Notes: generated from the sequence alone by a model not told the origin. DNA of 64,000 nucleotides from Candidatus Anaerobutyricum avicola (GCA_019113845.1 DXGQ01000042.1:124001-188000); one strand, 5' to 3'. Positions 34,947 through 44,636 are shown, counted from the first letter of the stretch. A program made the numbers and translations.

Positions 34947-35864
34947 TCACCTGTTAAGCCACTTTTCCAGCCAGGTGACTCCCGTATAGAGAAAGGCGGC
35001 CATCAGGCAGAGCAGGAAGATGGAAAGCATCACCCAGTCCATCTTGAAAACCTGCGAGGAATAAATAATCAAGTAGCCCAATCCCTGTTTTGCCGCCAGG
35101 AATTCTCCGATGATCACACCAATCAGGCACAGGCCGATATCCACTTTGAGGATACTTAAGATGGCGGGCAGATTCATCGGGAGGATCACTTTCGTCAGAC
35201 AGTCCATCCGATTTCCGTGGAGCGTTTTGATCAGTTTGATCTTGTCGGGATCGGTGGACTGAAAGATCGTGTACAGGTTCAGAATGCTGCCAAAAACCGC
35301 CAGGGAGATGGCAGTGATGATGATCGTTTTCATGTTATTGCCCAGCCATACGATAAAAATAGGAGCCATGGCGGATTTTGGAAGACTGTTCAGGATGACA
35401 AAATACGGCTCCAGTATCTCGCTGCAGGTCTGGTTCCACCATAGCACAATGGCGACCAGGATGGTGAGAAGAGCCACCAGAAAAAAGCTGGCAAAGGTTT
35501 CCGCCAGAGTGATGCCGATGTGTCCGAGCAGGTTGCCTTCCTGATAGAGAGTAACGGCGCTTTTGAGCATCCGGGACGGACTGCTGAAGATAAAGGAGTT
35601 CAGCCAGCCGATGTCGGAGCAGAACTCCCAGGCAGCGATAATAAATATAAGAAGAAAAACCTGAAGGAACAGTACCAGACGATGGTGCTGTTTTAATTTT
35701 TTCATATAGAGGATCTGGGCAGGACTGAGAGAATCCGGGAGCGGGGCGCTGCCTGCAGTCCCTCCGGACGTCGCCTGAAGTTCAGATGGATTTTTATCTT
35801 TGGACGCGGCTGTTCTTTCCCGCTCTTCCCGCAGTCCCTGTGATAATTTATGAAATGCTCTCAT
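34947..35864 (-). CDS. ABC transporter permease, NitT/TauT (SsuC-like) family
   Basis: 305 residues with about six membrane helices. The coupling motif region is seen around LGNNMKTIIITAISLAVFGSILN and GECLAAKQGLGYLI-like sequence (EFLAAKQGLGYLI). Such permeases carry sulfonates, nitrate, taurine, pyrimidine precursors or similar. A disordered N-terminal extension of about 55 residues (EERERTAASKDKNPS...) precedes the first helix. It overlaps the ATPase gene by 17 bases. No substrate-binding protein gene is next to it, so the substrate is unknown. Confidence 0.88.
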   Translation of the reverse strand: MRAFHKLSQGLREERERTAASKDKNPSELQATSGGTAGSAPLPDSLSPAQILYMKKLKQHHRLVLFLQVFLLIFIIAAWEFCSDIGWLNSFIFSSPSRMLKSAVTLYQEGNLLGHIGITLAETFASFFLVALLTILVAIVLWWNQTCSEILEPYFVILNSLPKSAMAPIFIVWLGNNMKTIIITAISLAVFGSILNLYTIFQSTDPDKIKLIKTLHGNRMDCLTKVILPMNLPAILSILKVDIGLCLIGVIIGEFLAAKQGLGYLIIYSSQVFKMDWVMLSIFLLCLMAAFLYTGVTWLEKWLNR

Positions 35865-36627
35865 CGGATTTCAACTCCTTCCATATCAGATCAAAATATT
35901 TTTGAAATTTCGGGTGCAGACGGGCCTGTTGCGGCGTCGGACGGTGTTCTGTCTCAAAGTCAATGGTGACGATGGAACGGATAGAGCCTGGACGTTTTCC
36001 GAGAATGAGGATGCGGTCCGCGATACTGATGGCTTCGGAGAGATCGTGGGTGACAAGGAGAGCGGTGACCTTCTGTTCCCGGATGATATTCACAATGTCG
36101 CTGGATACGTCGAGCCTGGTCTGGTAGTCGAGCGCGCTGAAAGGTTCATCCAGCAGAAGAAAAGACGGCTGTCCCGCGAGTGTGCGGATGAGCGCTGCCC
36201 GTTGACGCATGCCGCCGGAGAGTTCCCGGGGATGGGCGTCCGCAAAGTCGGCGATGTCGTACTGTTCCATGAGCGCGCGGACATAGCGCAGCCGCTCTCC
36301 GGAAAGCTGGTGGGTGATCTCCAGCCCGAGGATGATATTTTTGTAAATGGTTCTATATTCTAATAAATGGTCCTTTTGCAGCATGTAGCCGACGGCAGGA
36401 GGGCGGTCGCTGGAAGGATAGGACAGAGAGCCCGTCTGCACCGGGATGAAGCCTGCGACCAGATCGAGGAGAGTGGATTTGCCGCATCCGGAAGGACCGA
36501 CAATGGCTGCAAATTCACCGGAGTACAGGTCAAAACTGATATCGTGCAGCGCCTCTGTCTCGCCATTTTTTGTGTGATAGGTGTGGGAGAGATTTCTGAC
36601 AGATAAAAATATTTTTTTTGGCAGCAA
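35848..36627 (-). CDS. ABC transporter ATP-binding protein, NitT/TauT (SsuB-like) family
   Basis: 259 residues from TTG 36627, preceded by GAAAGGAATGCGTTCA; ATG 36759 would add 44 residues without domain character. Walker A VGPSGCGKSTLLDLVAG, signature LSGGMRQRAALIRTLAG, Walker B FLLLDEPFSALD and H-loop LLVTHDLSEA are all present, so it should be active. Pairs with the overlapping permease gene. Confidence 0.9.
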   Translation of the reverse strand: MLPKKIFLSVRNLSHTYHTKNGETEALHDISFDLYSGEFAAIVGPSGCGKSTLLDLVAGFIPVQTGSLSYPSSDRPPAVGYMLQKDHLLEYRTIYKNIILGLEITHQLSGERLRYVRALMEQYDIADFADAHPRELSGGMRQRAALIRTLAGQPSFLLLDEPFSALDYQTRLDVSSDIVNIIREQKVTALLVTHDLSEAISIADRILILGKRPGSIRSIVTIDFETEHRPTPQQARLHPKFQKYFDLIWKELKSDESIS

Positions 36628-36752
36628 ATGAACGCATTCCTTTCGTAAAATGTTATAATTTAAAATATGCAGAGCGCAGGATATGGTTCGGTTGCAAAAG
36701 GGACGAAGAAAGGGGCGTTCTGTGAAACAGGTGAGAAAGGAGAGAGGGCAGG

Positions 36753-37217
36753 ATGGCATACATGAAAATCATAGCGGCAGTGATCGCAGGAGAAATGTTG
36801 ATCAAAGAGTACATTTGCGAGAAAGAGCGGGAGGGAAAAAAGAAGTGGAAGCTGCCGGGCGGCATTGAGGTCTGCCGGCTGGAAAATGCAGGCGCAGCCG
36901 GAGGCGTTTTTGCAGACAGGAAGAAAGAAATCAGGATATGCAGCGGGGCTGTTCTCGGCGGATGCGGGTTGATGCTCTTAAAAGAATGGAAAAAACAGAA
37001 AGTTTCCGCAAAGGGAATCGGACTTTCCCTGCTGATCGGAGGGGGACTGTGTAATTTTGTCGACCGGATGAAAAAGGGAACGGTGACGGATTATATCCGC
37101 TTCACAAAATGTCCACTGGCCATTGTCCGGAAACTGGTCTTCAATATCAGTGATTTCTGTATTTTAATTGGTGGACTACTCCTTTTTGCGGGAAGAAAAT
37201 TCAGAATAAAATCTTAA
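36753..37217 (+). CDS. divergent signal peptidase II-like (LspA) membrane protein
   Basis: 154 residues, AGGAGAGAGGGCAGG in front of ATG 36753. Family motifs remain: LENAGAAGGVFAD (usually NxGAAFG), GGGLCNFVDRMKKGTVTDYI (first catalytic Asp) and VFNISDFCILIGG (second Asp, usually NxAD). The usual N-terminal DQ..K motif is altered (GEMLIKEYI), and the loop after it is highly charged (EKEREGKKKWKLPGG). Both catalytic Asp are kept, so lipoprotein signal peptide cleavage is possible. It may be a second, specialised copy; a standard lspA is not in the window. Confidence 0.7.
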   Translation: MAYMKIIAAVIAGEMLIKEYICEKEREGKKKWKLPGGIEVCRLENAGAAGGVFADRKKEIRICSGAVLGGCGLMLLKEWKKQKVSAKGIGLSLLIGGGLCNFVDRMKKGTVTDYIRFTKCPLAIVRKLVFNISDFCILIGGLLLFAGRKFRIKS

Positions 37218-37221
37218 ATTT

Positions 37222-37460
37222 TGTGGACAATTTCTGAAAACAGAAAATGGGAGATTGTTGGAAAAGAAATGTAAAGTTTGTGCAAAATATATAAGAAAAA
37301 TGTCGTTTTTTGGAGGATAAAGGAATGTAAAAATCTTCCGGTGGACAAGTGCCTGTAGTTATCCACAGGAAAAAACGGAGAAAATCGGGATAAAATCGAG
37401 TTATCCACTAAGTTATCCACATTATCCACAGTGCATGGTGTGGACAGAAAATGTGGACGG
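37222..37460. promoter_or_regulatory. cluster of DnaA boxes followed by an AT-rich stretch
   Basis: TTATCCACA occurs at 37359-37367, 37413-37421 and 37422-37430 (the last two directly abut), and TTATCCACT at 37401-37409. Opposite-strand near matches are at 37222-37230 (TGTGGACAA), 37340-37348, 37439-37447 and about 37453. A very AT-rich stretch (37480-37620) follows, as in replication-origin unwinding regions. dnaA, dnaN and rpmH are not nearby, so a DnaA-titrating or DnaA-regulated site is as likely as an origin. Confidence 0.75.
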
Positions 37461-37599
37461 ATTCGTCAAGATAAAACATCTGTTTTGTATAATTCTTAAT
37501 AATTTCCAAAATGCCACGCAAAATATTTTCAGAGAAAATATTTTGATATAGAAAAATTAAATATAAACAGTAAAAAATTCTGAAAATTACACTATTTGA

Positions 37600-37628
37600 T
37601 TGCAAGTCATGTAAAAAGTTGGTATAAT
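37600..37628 (+). promoter_or_regulatory. promoter of hpf
   Basis: TTGCAA (37600-37605), 17 bases, TATAAT (37623-37628). Transcription would start near 37635, about 28 bases before the start codon. Confidence 0.8.
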
Positions 37629-37662
37629 GAAACCGTAGAATAAAAAGAAGGAGTGTGATCCT

Positions 37663-38190
37663 ATGCGTTACATCATTTATGGAAAGAACCTGGAGGTATC
37701 AGAAGGGCTGAAACAGGCGATCAATGACAAGTTCAGCAAGCTGGACAAGTTTTTTACACCGGATACCGAGGTACAGATCACATTAAGTGTGCAGAGAGAA
37801 AATCAGACAGTGGAAGCAACGATCCCGATGAAAGGAACCATCCTGCGTGCCGAGCAGACAAGTACTGACATGTATGTTTCCATCGACATGGCCGTGGATG
37901 TCCTGGAGCGGATGATTCGCAAATATAAAACAAAGATATCCAGTCACGGAAAAGGAATCGGAACCTTTACAGACGAGTTCCTGGAGGAAGATGTGGATAA
38001 CCATGAGACGATCACCATCACCAGAAGTAAACGATTCGCCATCAAGCCGATGGACGCGGAGGAAGCCTGCATCCAGATGGAGCTTCTGGGACACAGTTTC
38101 TATGTATTCCGCAACGCCCAGACATTTGAAGTCAATGTCGTGTACAAGCGAAAAGATAAGACATACGGACTGATCGAACCAGAGTTTTAA
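37663..38190 (+). CDS. hpf: long-form ribosome hibernation promoting factor
   Basis: 175 residues, AAGAAGGAGTGTGATCCT in front of ATG. The N-terminal S30AE domain (YGKNLEVSEGLKQAINDKF) binds the ribosomal decoding region, and the C-terminal domain (VTRSKRFAIKPMD-like ITRSKRFAIKPMDAEEA and GHSFYVFRNAQT) dimerises ribosomes into 100S particles in resting cells. Long form as usual in Firmicutes. Flanked upstream by the DnaA-box cluster and downstream by a structured region and terminator. Confidence 0.95.
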   Translation: MRYIIYGKNLEVSEGLKQAINDKFSKLDKFFTPDTEVQITLSVQRENQTVEATIPMKGTILRAEQTSTDMYVSIDMAVDVLERMIRKYKTKISSHGKGIGTFTDEFLEEDVDNHETITITRSKRFAIKPMDAEEACIQMELLGHSFYVFRNAQTFEVNVVYKRKDKTYGLIEPEF

Positions 38191-38200
38191 AACCTGACAA

Positions 38201-38321
38201 GCCATGCACCCGAAAAGAATACGCTCTGCGTAAGCTTGCTTACAAGCAGAGAAGTTTTCCTTTTCGGGTATACGGCGACCAGCCGAAATCGAGATGAGCG
38301 GAGCGAATCGAGATGCATGGC
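38201..38321 (+). ncRNA. candidate structured RNA in the hpf 3' region
   Basis: GCCATGCA (38201-38208) pairs with TGCATGGC (38314-38321), enclosing a long stem ACCCGAAAAG/CTTTTCGGGT (38208-38217, 38260-38269) with an inner stem CTCTGC/GCAGAG (38224-38229, 38246-38251), and a small CGGC/GCCG hairpin (38273-38285). Several nested stems in 120 bases suggest a folded RNA. Structured raiA-motif RNAs are known near hpf/raiA genes; identity with that family is only a suggestion. It could also be a processed 3' untranslated region. Confidence 0.45.
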
Positions 38322-38343
38322 GCCGGAGAGAGAGCGTAATTGC

Positions 38344-38373
38344 GAGGGAGGACAGCAGTGTCCTCCCTCTTTT
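38344..38373 (+). terminator. rho-independent terminator before secA
   Basis: GAGGGAGGACA (38344-38354), loop GCAG, TGTCCTCCCTC (38359-38369), then TTTT: an 11-base perfect stem. Confidence 0.9.
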
Positions 38374-38475
38374 GATCCCCTCCGGTGTCCGGTTTTATAA
38401 AAAACGGGTAAAATTTGTAAAGAACATATATAGTCCGTTCCGTTTAATAGTAAGAATATTTAAAGATTTCCCGGC

Positions 38476-38504
38476 TTGAAATGCAGATATATCAATGTTA
38501 CAAT
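38476..38504 (+). promoter_or_regulatory. promoter of secA
   Basis: TTGAAA (38476-38481), 17 bases, TACAAT (38499-38504). Nothing else recognisable between the preceding terminator and this site. Confidence 0.7.
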
Positions 38505-38550
38505 ATACTTCGTATGTTTAGATTGAAATAGTGACCTACAGGAGGTAGAT

Positions 38551-41190
38551 ATGGGAATTGCAGATATATTTTTCGGCAATAAAAGCGAAAAAGAAATTAA
38601 AAGAATTTCAAAAACAGTCGATAAGATAGAGGCACTGGATGAACAGATGCAGGCGTTGTCCGATGAGGAGCTTCGGGCAAAGACCACAGAGTTTAAGGAG
38701 AGGCTGGCCAATGGCGAGACACTGGACGATCTTCTGGTCGAAGCCTTTGCCGTAGTGAGAGAGGCAGCGGACCGTACGATTCATCTGAAACATTACCGGG
38801 TACAGCTCATGGGCGGTATCATCCTTCATCAGGGACGTATTGCCGAGATGAAGACCGGTGAAGGTAAGACGCTGGTCGCTACTCTGCCGGCGTATCTGAA
38901 TGCGCTGGAAGGAAAGGGCGTACACATCGTGACGGTCAACGACTATCTGGCAAAGCGTGACGCGGAGTGGATGGGTAAGGTACATGAGTTTCTGGGACTT
39001 ACCGTCGGTGTCATTTTGAACAGTTACAACAATAAAGAGCGCAGGGATGCCTACAACTGTGATATCACCTACGTTACCAACAACGAACTTGGTTTTGATT
39101 ATCTTCGTGATAACATGGTTATCTATAAGGAAGATCTGGTACAGAGAGATCTGAATTATGCCATCGTCGATGAGGTGGATTCCGTATTGATCGATGAGGC
39201 GAGAACACCGCTTATCATTTCCGGGCAGAGCGGAAAGTCCACAGACCTTTATAAGGCCTGCGATGTGCTGGCGAGACAGATGCAGAGAGGTACTTCGGAT
39301 GGCGAGCTGTCCAAGATGGATGCCATCATGGGGATCGACATTGAGGAGGACGGAGATTTCCTTGTCAATGAAAAGGAAAAACATGTAATGCTGACGCAGG
39401 AAGGTGTGAAGAAAGTCGAGCAGTTCTTCCACATTAAGAACCTGGCAGATCCGGAGAACCTGGAGATCCAGCACAATATCATCCTTGCGCTGCGCGCGCA
39501 CAACCTGATGTTCCGCGACCAGGATTATGTGGTCAAAGATAATGAAGTGCTGATCGTCGATGAGTTTACCGGACGTATCATGCCGGGACGCCGTTACTCT
39601 GACGGTCTGCATCAGGCAATCGAGGCGAAGGAGCACGTGAAGGTAAACCGGGAGTCCAAGACTCTGGCAACTATCACTTTCCAGAACTTCTTCAATAAAT
39701 ATAAGAAAAAAGCCGGTATGACCGGTACCGCTATGACAGAGGATAAGGAGTTCATGGATATTTACGGCATGGACGTCGTGGAGATTCCGACCAACAAGCC
39801 GATGATCCGTGTGGATAAGGACGACTCCATTTATATGACCAAGAAGGAGAAGCTGAACGCGGTCATCAATGAGATCGTGGCAGCGCACGAGAAAGGACAG
39901 CCGGTTCTGGTGGGCACCATCAACATTGACGCTTCCGAAGAGGTCAGCCGTATGCTCTCCAAAAAGGGCATCAAGCATAATGTGCTGAATGCCAAGTTCC
40001 ATGAGCTGGAGGCGGAGATCATCTCTCACGCCGGCGAGCGCGGAGCCGTGACCATTGCCACCAACATGGCCGGTCGTGGTACCGATATTAAGCTGGGAGA
40101 AGGCGTCGCAGAACTGGGTGGCCTGAAGATCATCGGTACGGAGCGCCATGAGAGCCGCCGTATTGATAATCAGCTCCGTGGTCGTGCCGGACGTCAGGGA
40201 GACCCGGGAGAGTCCAAGTTCTTCCTTTCTCTGGAAGATGATCTGATGCGTCTGTTCGGTTCCGAGCGTATGATGAATGTCTACAAGGCGCTGGGTATTC
40301 CGGAAGGAGAGGAGATTCACCACAAGACCATCACAAAGCAGATTGAGAAAGCACAGAAAAAGATTGAGAATAACAACTTTGGTATCCGTAAGAATCTTTT
40401 GGATTACGACCAGGTCAACAATGACCAGCGTGAAGTTATCTACGCGGAGAGACGCCGGGTACTGGACGGTGAGAGTATGCAGGACGTGATCTACCGTATG
40501 ATCAAGGATACCGTGAAGGACGACGTGGAGTTGATCGGCGGCGAGACTTCTCCGGAAGAATGGAATATGGTAGAGCTTAACGAGACGCTTCGCCGGGAGA
40601 TTCCGTTAAAGCCGATCGTGCTGACTGACGAGGAGAAAGCGTCCAAGGACAAAGATGCGATCATTGAGCGTCTCCAGGATGAGGCGATGGAGATCTACCA
40701 TGCCAAGGAGAAAGAGTTCGAAGACTTTGCTAAAAGCCAGGCGGAGCTTTCCGAGGAGGCAATGTCGGAGGACGACGCTGCCATGGCGTATAAGGAAGGC
40801 ATCCGTGAGGTGGAGAGAGTCATTCTCTTAAAGGTCATCGACAGCAAGTGGATGAACCACATCGACGATATGGATCAGCTTCGCCAGAGTATCGGTCTGC
40901 AGGCATACGGACAGAAAGACCCGGTTGTACAGTATAAGTTCCTGGGTTATGATATGTTCGAGGAGATGACCAAAAACATCCGTCATGATACGGTGAGCGC
41001 ATTGATGCATGTCCGTATTCAGCAGAAGGTGGAGAGAGAACAGGTTGCCAAGGCAACAGGAACCAATAAGGACGATACCGTGGCGCAGGGCCCGTACAAG
41101 AGAAAAGAAGCCAAGATTGGCAGAAACGACCCGTGTCCTTGCGGCAGCGGTAAGAAATATAAACAGTGCTGCGGAAGATTCGCGGAATAA
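38551..41190 (+). CDS. secA: preprotein translocase ATPase SecA
   Basis: Motor that pushes precursor proteins through SecYEG. 879 residues, ACAGGAGGTAGAT in front of [24 protein letters not shown] (Walker A), [23 protein letters not shown] (Walker B), the [17 protein letters not shown] helicase motif and the C-terminal zinc-binding [13 protein letters not shown] are complete. Middle regions are normal. A hairpin follows before prfB, and the two genes are about 100 bases apart. Confidence 0.97.
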   Translation: MGIADIFFGNKSEKEIKRISKTVDKIEALDEQMQALSDEELRAKTTEFKERLANGETLDDLLVEAFAVVREAADRTIHLKHYRVQLMGGIILHQGRIAEMKTGEGKTLVATLPAYLNALEGKGVHIVTVNDYLAKRDAEWMGKVHEFLGLTVGVILNSYNNKERRDAYNCDITYVTNNELGFDYLRDNMVIYKEDLVQRDLNYAIVDEVDSVLIDEARTPLIISGQSGKSTDLYKACDVLARQMQRGTSDGELSKMDAIMGIDIEEDGDFLVNEKEKHVMLTQEGVKKVEQFFHIKNLADPENLEIQHNIILALRAHNLMFRDQDYVVKDNEVLIVDEFTGRIMPGRRYSDGLHQAIEAKEHVKVNRESKTLATITFQNFFNKYKKKAGMTGTAMTEDKEFMDIYGMDVVEIPTNKPMIRVDKDDSIYMTKKEKLNAVINEIVAAHEKGQPVLVGTINIDASEEVSRMLSKKGIKHNVLNAKFHELEAEIISHAGERGAVTIATNMAGRGTDIKLGEGVAELGGLKIIGTERHESRRIDNQLRGRAGRQGDPGESKFFLSLEDDLMRLFGSERMMNVYKALGIPEGEEIHHKTITKQIEKAQKKIENNNFGIRKNLLDYDQVNNDQREVIYAERRRVLDGESMQDVIYRMIKDTVKDDVELIGGETSPEEWNMVELNETLRREIPLKPIVLTDEEKASKDKDAIIERLQDEAMEIYHAKEKEFEDFAKSQAELSEEAMSEDDAAMAYKEGIREVERVILLKVIDSKWMNHIDDMDQLRQSIGLQAYGQKDPVVQYKFLGYDMFEEMTKNIRHDTVSALMHVRIQQKVEREQVAKATGTNKDDTVAQGPYKRKEAKIGRNDPCPCGSGKKYKQCCGRFAE

Positions 41191-41204
41191 AAAGAAACCA
41201 GGTG

Positions 41205-41241
41205 AAAAAGGGGTTGTCGTTTTATGCGGCATCCCCCTTTT
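41205..41241 (+). terminator. hairpin between secA and prfB
   Basis: AAAAGGGG (41206-41213) pairs with CCCCTTTT (41234-41241); the 3' arm itself supplies four T. Probably a partial terminator. Confidence 0.6.
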
Positions 41242-41290
41242 GAATACTTGGCGACACCATAAGAGAGATAGAAGAGGAGAGGACGTTTCA

Positions 41291-42412
41291 TTGGTAGAAT
41301 TAGATCAGTTTAAGTTTAAGTTAAATCAGTACAAAGAACCTATGGAAGAACTGGGGATGTCCCTGGAGCTGGAGAGAAAAAAGGCGAGGATGGAAGAGCT
41401 GGAGGCCAAGATGGAAGAACCGGATTTCTGGTCAGCGCCGGAAAAAGCGCAGGAGATCACAAAGGAGCTGAAGGGGATCAAGGATACGGTGGAAGGGTTT
41501 TCGGAGCTGGAACAGGAAATGGATGATATATCCACGATGATCGAGATGGGCTACGAAGAAAACGACGAGAGTCTCATCCCGGAGATCAGCGAGATGCTTG
41601 ATACCTTTACGGAGACTTTTGAGAAAATGCGGATTCAGACCCTCCTCTCCGGTGAGTACGATGCCAACAACGCCATCGTCACCCTCCATGCGGGAGCCGG
41701 CGGTACGGAATCCTGCGACTGGGCGGGGATGCTTTACCGCATGTATACCAAGTGGGCGGAGAGTCATGGATATAAGACGGAGGTACTTGACTATCTGGAC
41801 GGCGAGGAAGCCGGAATTAAGTCCATTACCTTTGAGGTGAAAGGAGAGAATGCCTTCGGATATCTCAAATCGGAGAAAGGCGTGCACCGGCTGGTGCGGA
41901 TCTCACCGTTTAACGCGGTGGGCAAACGGCAGACTTCCTTTGCTTCCTGCGATGTGATGCCGGATATTGAGGAGGATTTATCTGTGGAGATCGCCGATGA
42001 AGATATCCGTATCGATACCTACCGTTCAAGCGGCGCCGGCGGACAGCATATCAACAAGACCGACTCTGCCATCCGTATCACCCACATTCCGACAGGTGTG
42101 GTAGTGCAGTGTCAGAATGAGCGTTCTCAGCATAAGAACAAAGAAAAAGCGATGCAGATGCTCAAGGCAAAGCTCTATCTTATCAAAGAGCAGGAAAACA
42201 GAGAGAAACTTTCTGACATCCGTGGTGAGGTTTCCGATAACGGCTGGGGAAATCAGATCCGTTCTTATGTATTACAGCCATACACGATGGTGAAAGATCA
42301 CCGGACCAATGAGGAGACCGGAAATGTACAGAGCGTCCTCGACGGCAATATTGACGCATTTATGAACGCGTATTTAAGATATATCAACAGCGCAGACCAA
42401 AAGACAGCATAG
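41291..42412 (+). CDS. prfB: peptide chain release factor 2, without programmed frameshift
   Basis: Ends translation at UGA and UAA codons. Start is TTG 41291 (AGGAGAGGACGTTTCA in front), giving 373 residues; the frame is open further upstream inside secA but has no family character there. Release motif GGQ is in SSGAGGQHINKTDSA and the stop-codon recognition tripeptide SPF in RISPFNAVGKRQ. In most bacteria an in-frame UGA near codon 25 forces a +1 frameshift for autoregulation. Here the matching place reads ELGMSLELERKK straight through, with a G-rich CTGGGGATG still present. Autoregulation by frameshift is therefore lost. Confidence 0.95.
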   Translation: MVELDQFKFKLNQYKEPMEELGMSLELERKKARMEELEAKMEEPDFWSAPEKAQEITKELKGIKDTVEGFSELEQEMDDISTMIEMGYEENDESLIPEISEMLDTFTETFEKMRIQTLLSGEYDANNAIVTLHAGAGGTESCDWAGMLYRMYTKWAESHGYKTEVLDYLDGEEAGIKSITFEVKGENAFGYLKSEKGVHRLVRISPFNAVGKRQTSFASCDVMPDIEEDLSVEIADEDIRIDTYRSSGAGGQHINKTDSAIRITHIPTGVVVQCQNERSQHKNKEKAMQMLKAKLYLIKEQENREKLSDIRGEVSDNGWGNQIRSYVLQPYTMVKDHRTNEETGNVQSVLDGNIDAFMNAYLRYINSADQKTA

Positions 42413-42463
42413 AAAGCGCGGCAGTGTAAACAGACAGACCAACAGAAAGCAAGGACAACAAAT

Positions 42464-44611
42464 ATGGATATTATCAATCAGCTCGCTGCAGAGCTGCAGA
42501 TCAGAAAAGAACAGGCGGACGCCGCCGTGCAACTTATCGACGAGGGGAATACGATCCCGTTTATCGCCAGATACCGGAAAGAGGCGACCGGAGCGCTGGA
42601 CGACGAGACCCTGCGGAATCTTCACGAGAGACTGCAGTATCTGCGCAATCTGGAAGAGAAAAAAACACAGGTGCTCCAGAGCATCGAAGAACAGGGAAAA
42701 CTGACGCCGGAGCTTCGCAAAAAGATCGCGGAGGCTGTGACGCTGGTGGCTGTGGACGACCTGTATCGTCCGTACCGCCCGAAGAAACGGACCCGCGCCA
42801 TGATTGCCAGGGAAAAAGGTCTGGAGCCTCTTGCCAACATCATTCTTCTTCAGAAGACCGGAAAAACTATCGGGAAGGAAGCGCTCGCGTATGTGGATCC
42901 GGAAAAAGGTGTGGAGACAGTGCAGGACGCCATCGCCGGCTCATGTGATATTATCGCCGAGCAGGTGGCAGACCGTTCCGATTACCGGAAGAGCATTCGG
43001 GAGTGGACGATGAAAGAAGGATGGCTTGCCGTAAAGGCGAAGGATGAGAAAGCAGAATCCGTCTACGAAATGTATTACGATTTCCGGGAGCCGCTTTCTA
43101 AGATGGCAGGATATCGGATTCTTGCCGTCAACCGGGGCGAAAAAGAGAAGTTTCTCACGGTAAAAGTGGAGGCGCCGGAACCGCAGATCTTACACGCCCT
43201 GTGCAAGACGATGATCCGGGATGAGAACGGGCCCATGGCCGCAGTTTTAAAAGAAGCGGTGATCGACGGATACCATCGCCTGATCGCGCCTGCCATTGAG
43301 AGAGATATAAGAAACGAACTGACAGAGAAGGCACAGAGCGAAGCGATCACCGTTTTTGGAAAGAATTTAAAACAGCTTCTCATGCAGCCGCCCATCAAGG
43401 GACAGACAGTCCTCGGATGGGATCCGGCTTTCCGGACCGGCTGTAAACTGGCTGTGGTGGATGCCACCGGAAAAGTACTCGACACGGTCGTTATCTATCC
43501 GACTGCGCCGCAGTGTAAAGTAAAGGAAGCCAAAAAGACGGTGCATGATCTGATCAGAAAGTATCATGTGACTCTGATCAGCCTGGGGAACGGAACCGCT
43601 TCCCGGGAGTCCGAGCAGGTGATCACCGAACTGTTAAAGGAGATACCGGAAAAGGTATCCTATGTGATCGTAAATGAGGCGGGCGCATCGGTGTATTCCG
43701 CCAGCAAGCTTGCCACCGAAGAGTTTCCGGAGTTTGATGTGGGACAGAGGAGCGCCGCTTCCATCGCGCGAAGACTGCAGGACCCTCTGGCGGAGCTTGT
43801 AAAGATTGAGCCGAAGGCGATTGGCGTCGGACAGTATCAGCACGACATGAACCAGAAGAAGCTGGAAGAGACGCTGCACGGCGTCGTGGAAGACTGTGTG
43901 AATAAGGTTGGCGTCGATTTGAATACCGCATCCTTTTCCCTGCTCTCCTACATTTCCGGCATCAGCAAAACGGTTGCCAAAAACATTGTGGCATACAGGG
44001 AGGCAAACGGACAGTTCCACTCCAGAGAGGAGCTGAAAAAGGTCCCGAAGCTGGGACCGAAGGCCTTTTTACAATGTGCGGGATTTCTGAGGATCCCGGG
44101 TGGGGATAATCCGCTGGATAACACCGGCGTCCATCCGGAGTCCTATGAGGCGGCCGAAAGGCTTCTTGCCCGCATGGGAATAGAGGACATGCAGATTGGC
44201 GCGGGCTGTCATCTGAAAAAACAGATTGACGATATGGATGTGCTGGCAGAAGAACTGCAGGTGGGAGCACTCACCCTTCAGGACATCGTGGAGGAACTGG
44301 AAAAACCGGGGCGGGACCCGAGAAATGATATGCCAAAGCCGATTCTCCGGACTGACGTTCTGGAGATGAAAGACCTGAAAGAAGGCATGATCTTAAAAGG
44401 CACCGTGCGAAATGTCATTGATTTTGGCGCTTTTGTGGATATCGGCGTCCATCAGGACGGCCTGGTGCACATTTCTCAGATGTCAGAGAAATATATCAAA
44501 CATCCGTTGGAAGTTGTGAGCGTCGGAGATATCGTCGATGTGCAGGTACTCAGTGTCGATACCGCCAGAAAGCGAATTCAGCTCACTATGAAAATACAGA
44601 CTCACGCGTGA
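42464..44611 (+). CDS. tex: Tex-family S1 RNA-binding protein
   Basis: Transcription accessory protein that binds nucleic acid. 715 residues: N-terminal Tex helices (IPFIARYRKEATGALDDETL), a YqgF-like RNase H fold (LGWDPAFRTGCKLAVVDATG), helix-hairpin-helix motifs (ISKTVAKNIVAYREANGQF...LKKVPKLGPKAFLQCAGFLRI) and a C-terminal S1 domain (GMILKGTVRNVIDFGAFVDIG). Complete. Only 51 bases after prfB and 25 bases before the next gene, so probably co-transcribed. Confidence 0.95.
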   Translation: MDIINQLAAELQIRKEQADAAVQLIDEGNTIPFIARYRKEATGALDDETLRNLHERLQYLRNLEEKKTQVLQSIEEQGKLTPELRKKIAEAVTLVAVDDLYRPYRPKKRTRAMIAREKGLEPLANIILLQKTGKTIGKEALAYVDPEKGVETVQDAIAGSCDIIAEQVADRSDYRKSIREWTMKEGWLAVKAKDEKAESVYEMYYDFREPLSKMAGYRILAVNRGEKEKFLTVKVEAPEPQILHALCKTMIRDENGPMAAVLKEAVIDGYHRLIAPAIERDIRNELTEKAQSEAITVFGKNLKQLLMQPPIKGQTVLGWDPAFRTGCKLAVVDATGKVLDTVVIYPTAPQCKVKEAKKTVHDLIRKYHVTLISLGNGTASRESEQVITELLKEIPEKVSYVIVNEAGASVYSASKLATEEFPEFDVGQRSAASIARRLQDPLAELVKIEPKAIGVGQYQHDMNQKKLEETLHGVVEDCVNKVGVDLNTASFSLLSYISGISKTVAKNIVAYREANGQFHSREELKKVPKLGPKAFLQCAGFLRIPGGDNPLDNTGVHPESYEAAERLLARMGIEDMQIGAGCHLKKQIDDMDVLAEELQVGALTLQDIVEELEKPGRDPRNDMPKPILRTDVLEMKDLKEGMILKGTVRNVIDFGAFVDIGVHQDGLVHISQMSEKYIKHPLEVVSVGDIVDVQVLSVDTARKRIQLTMKIQTHA

Positions 44612-44636
44612 GTCTTCGTGTAGAAAGGATAAAAGG

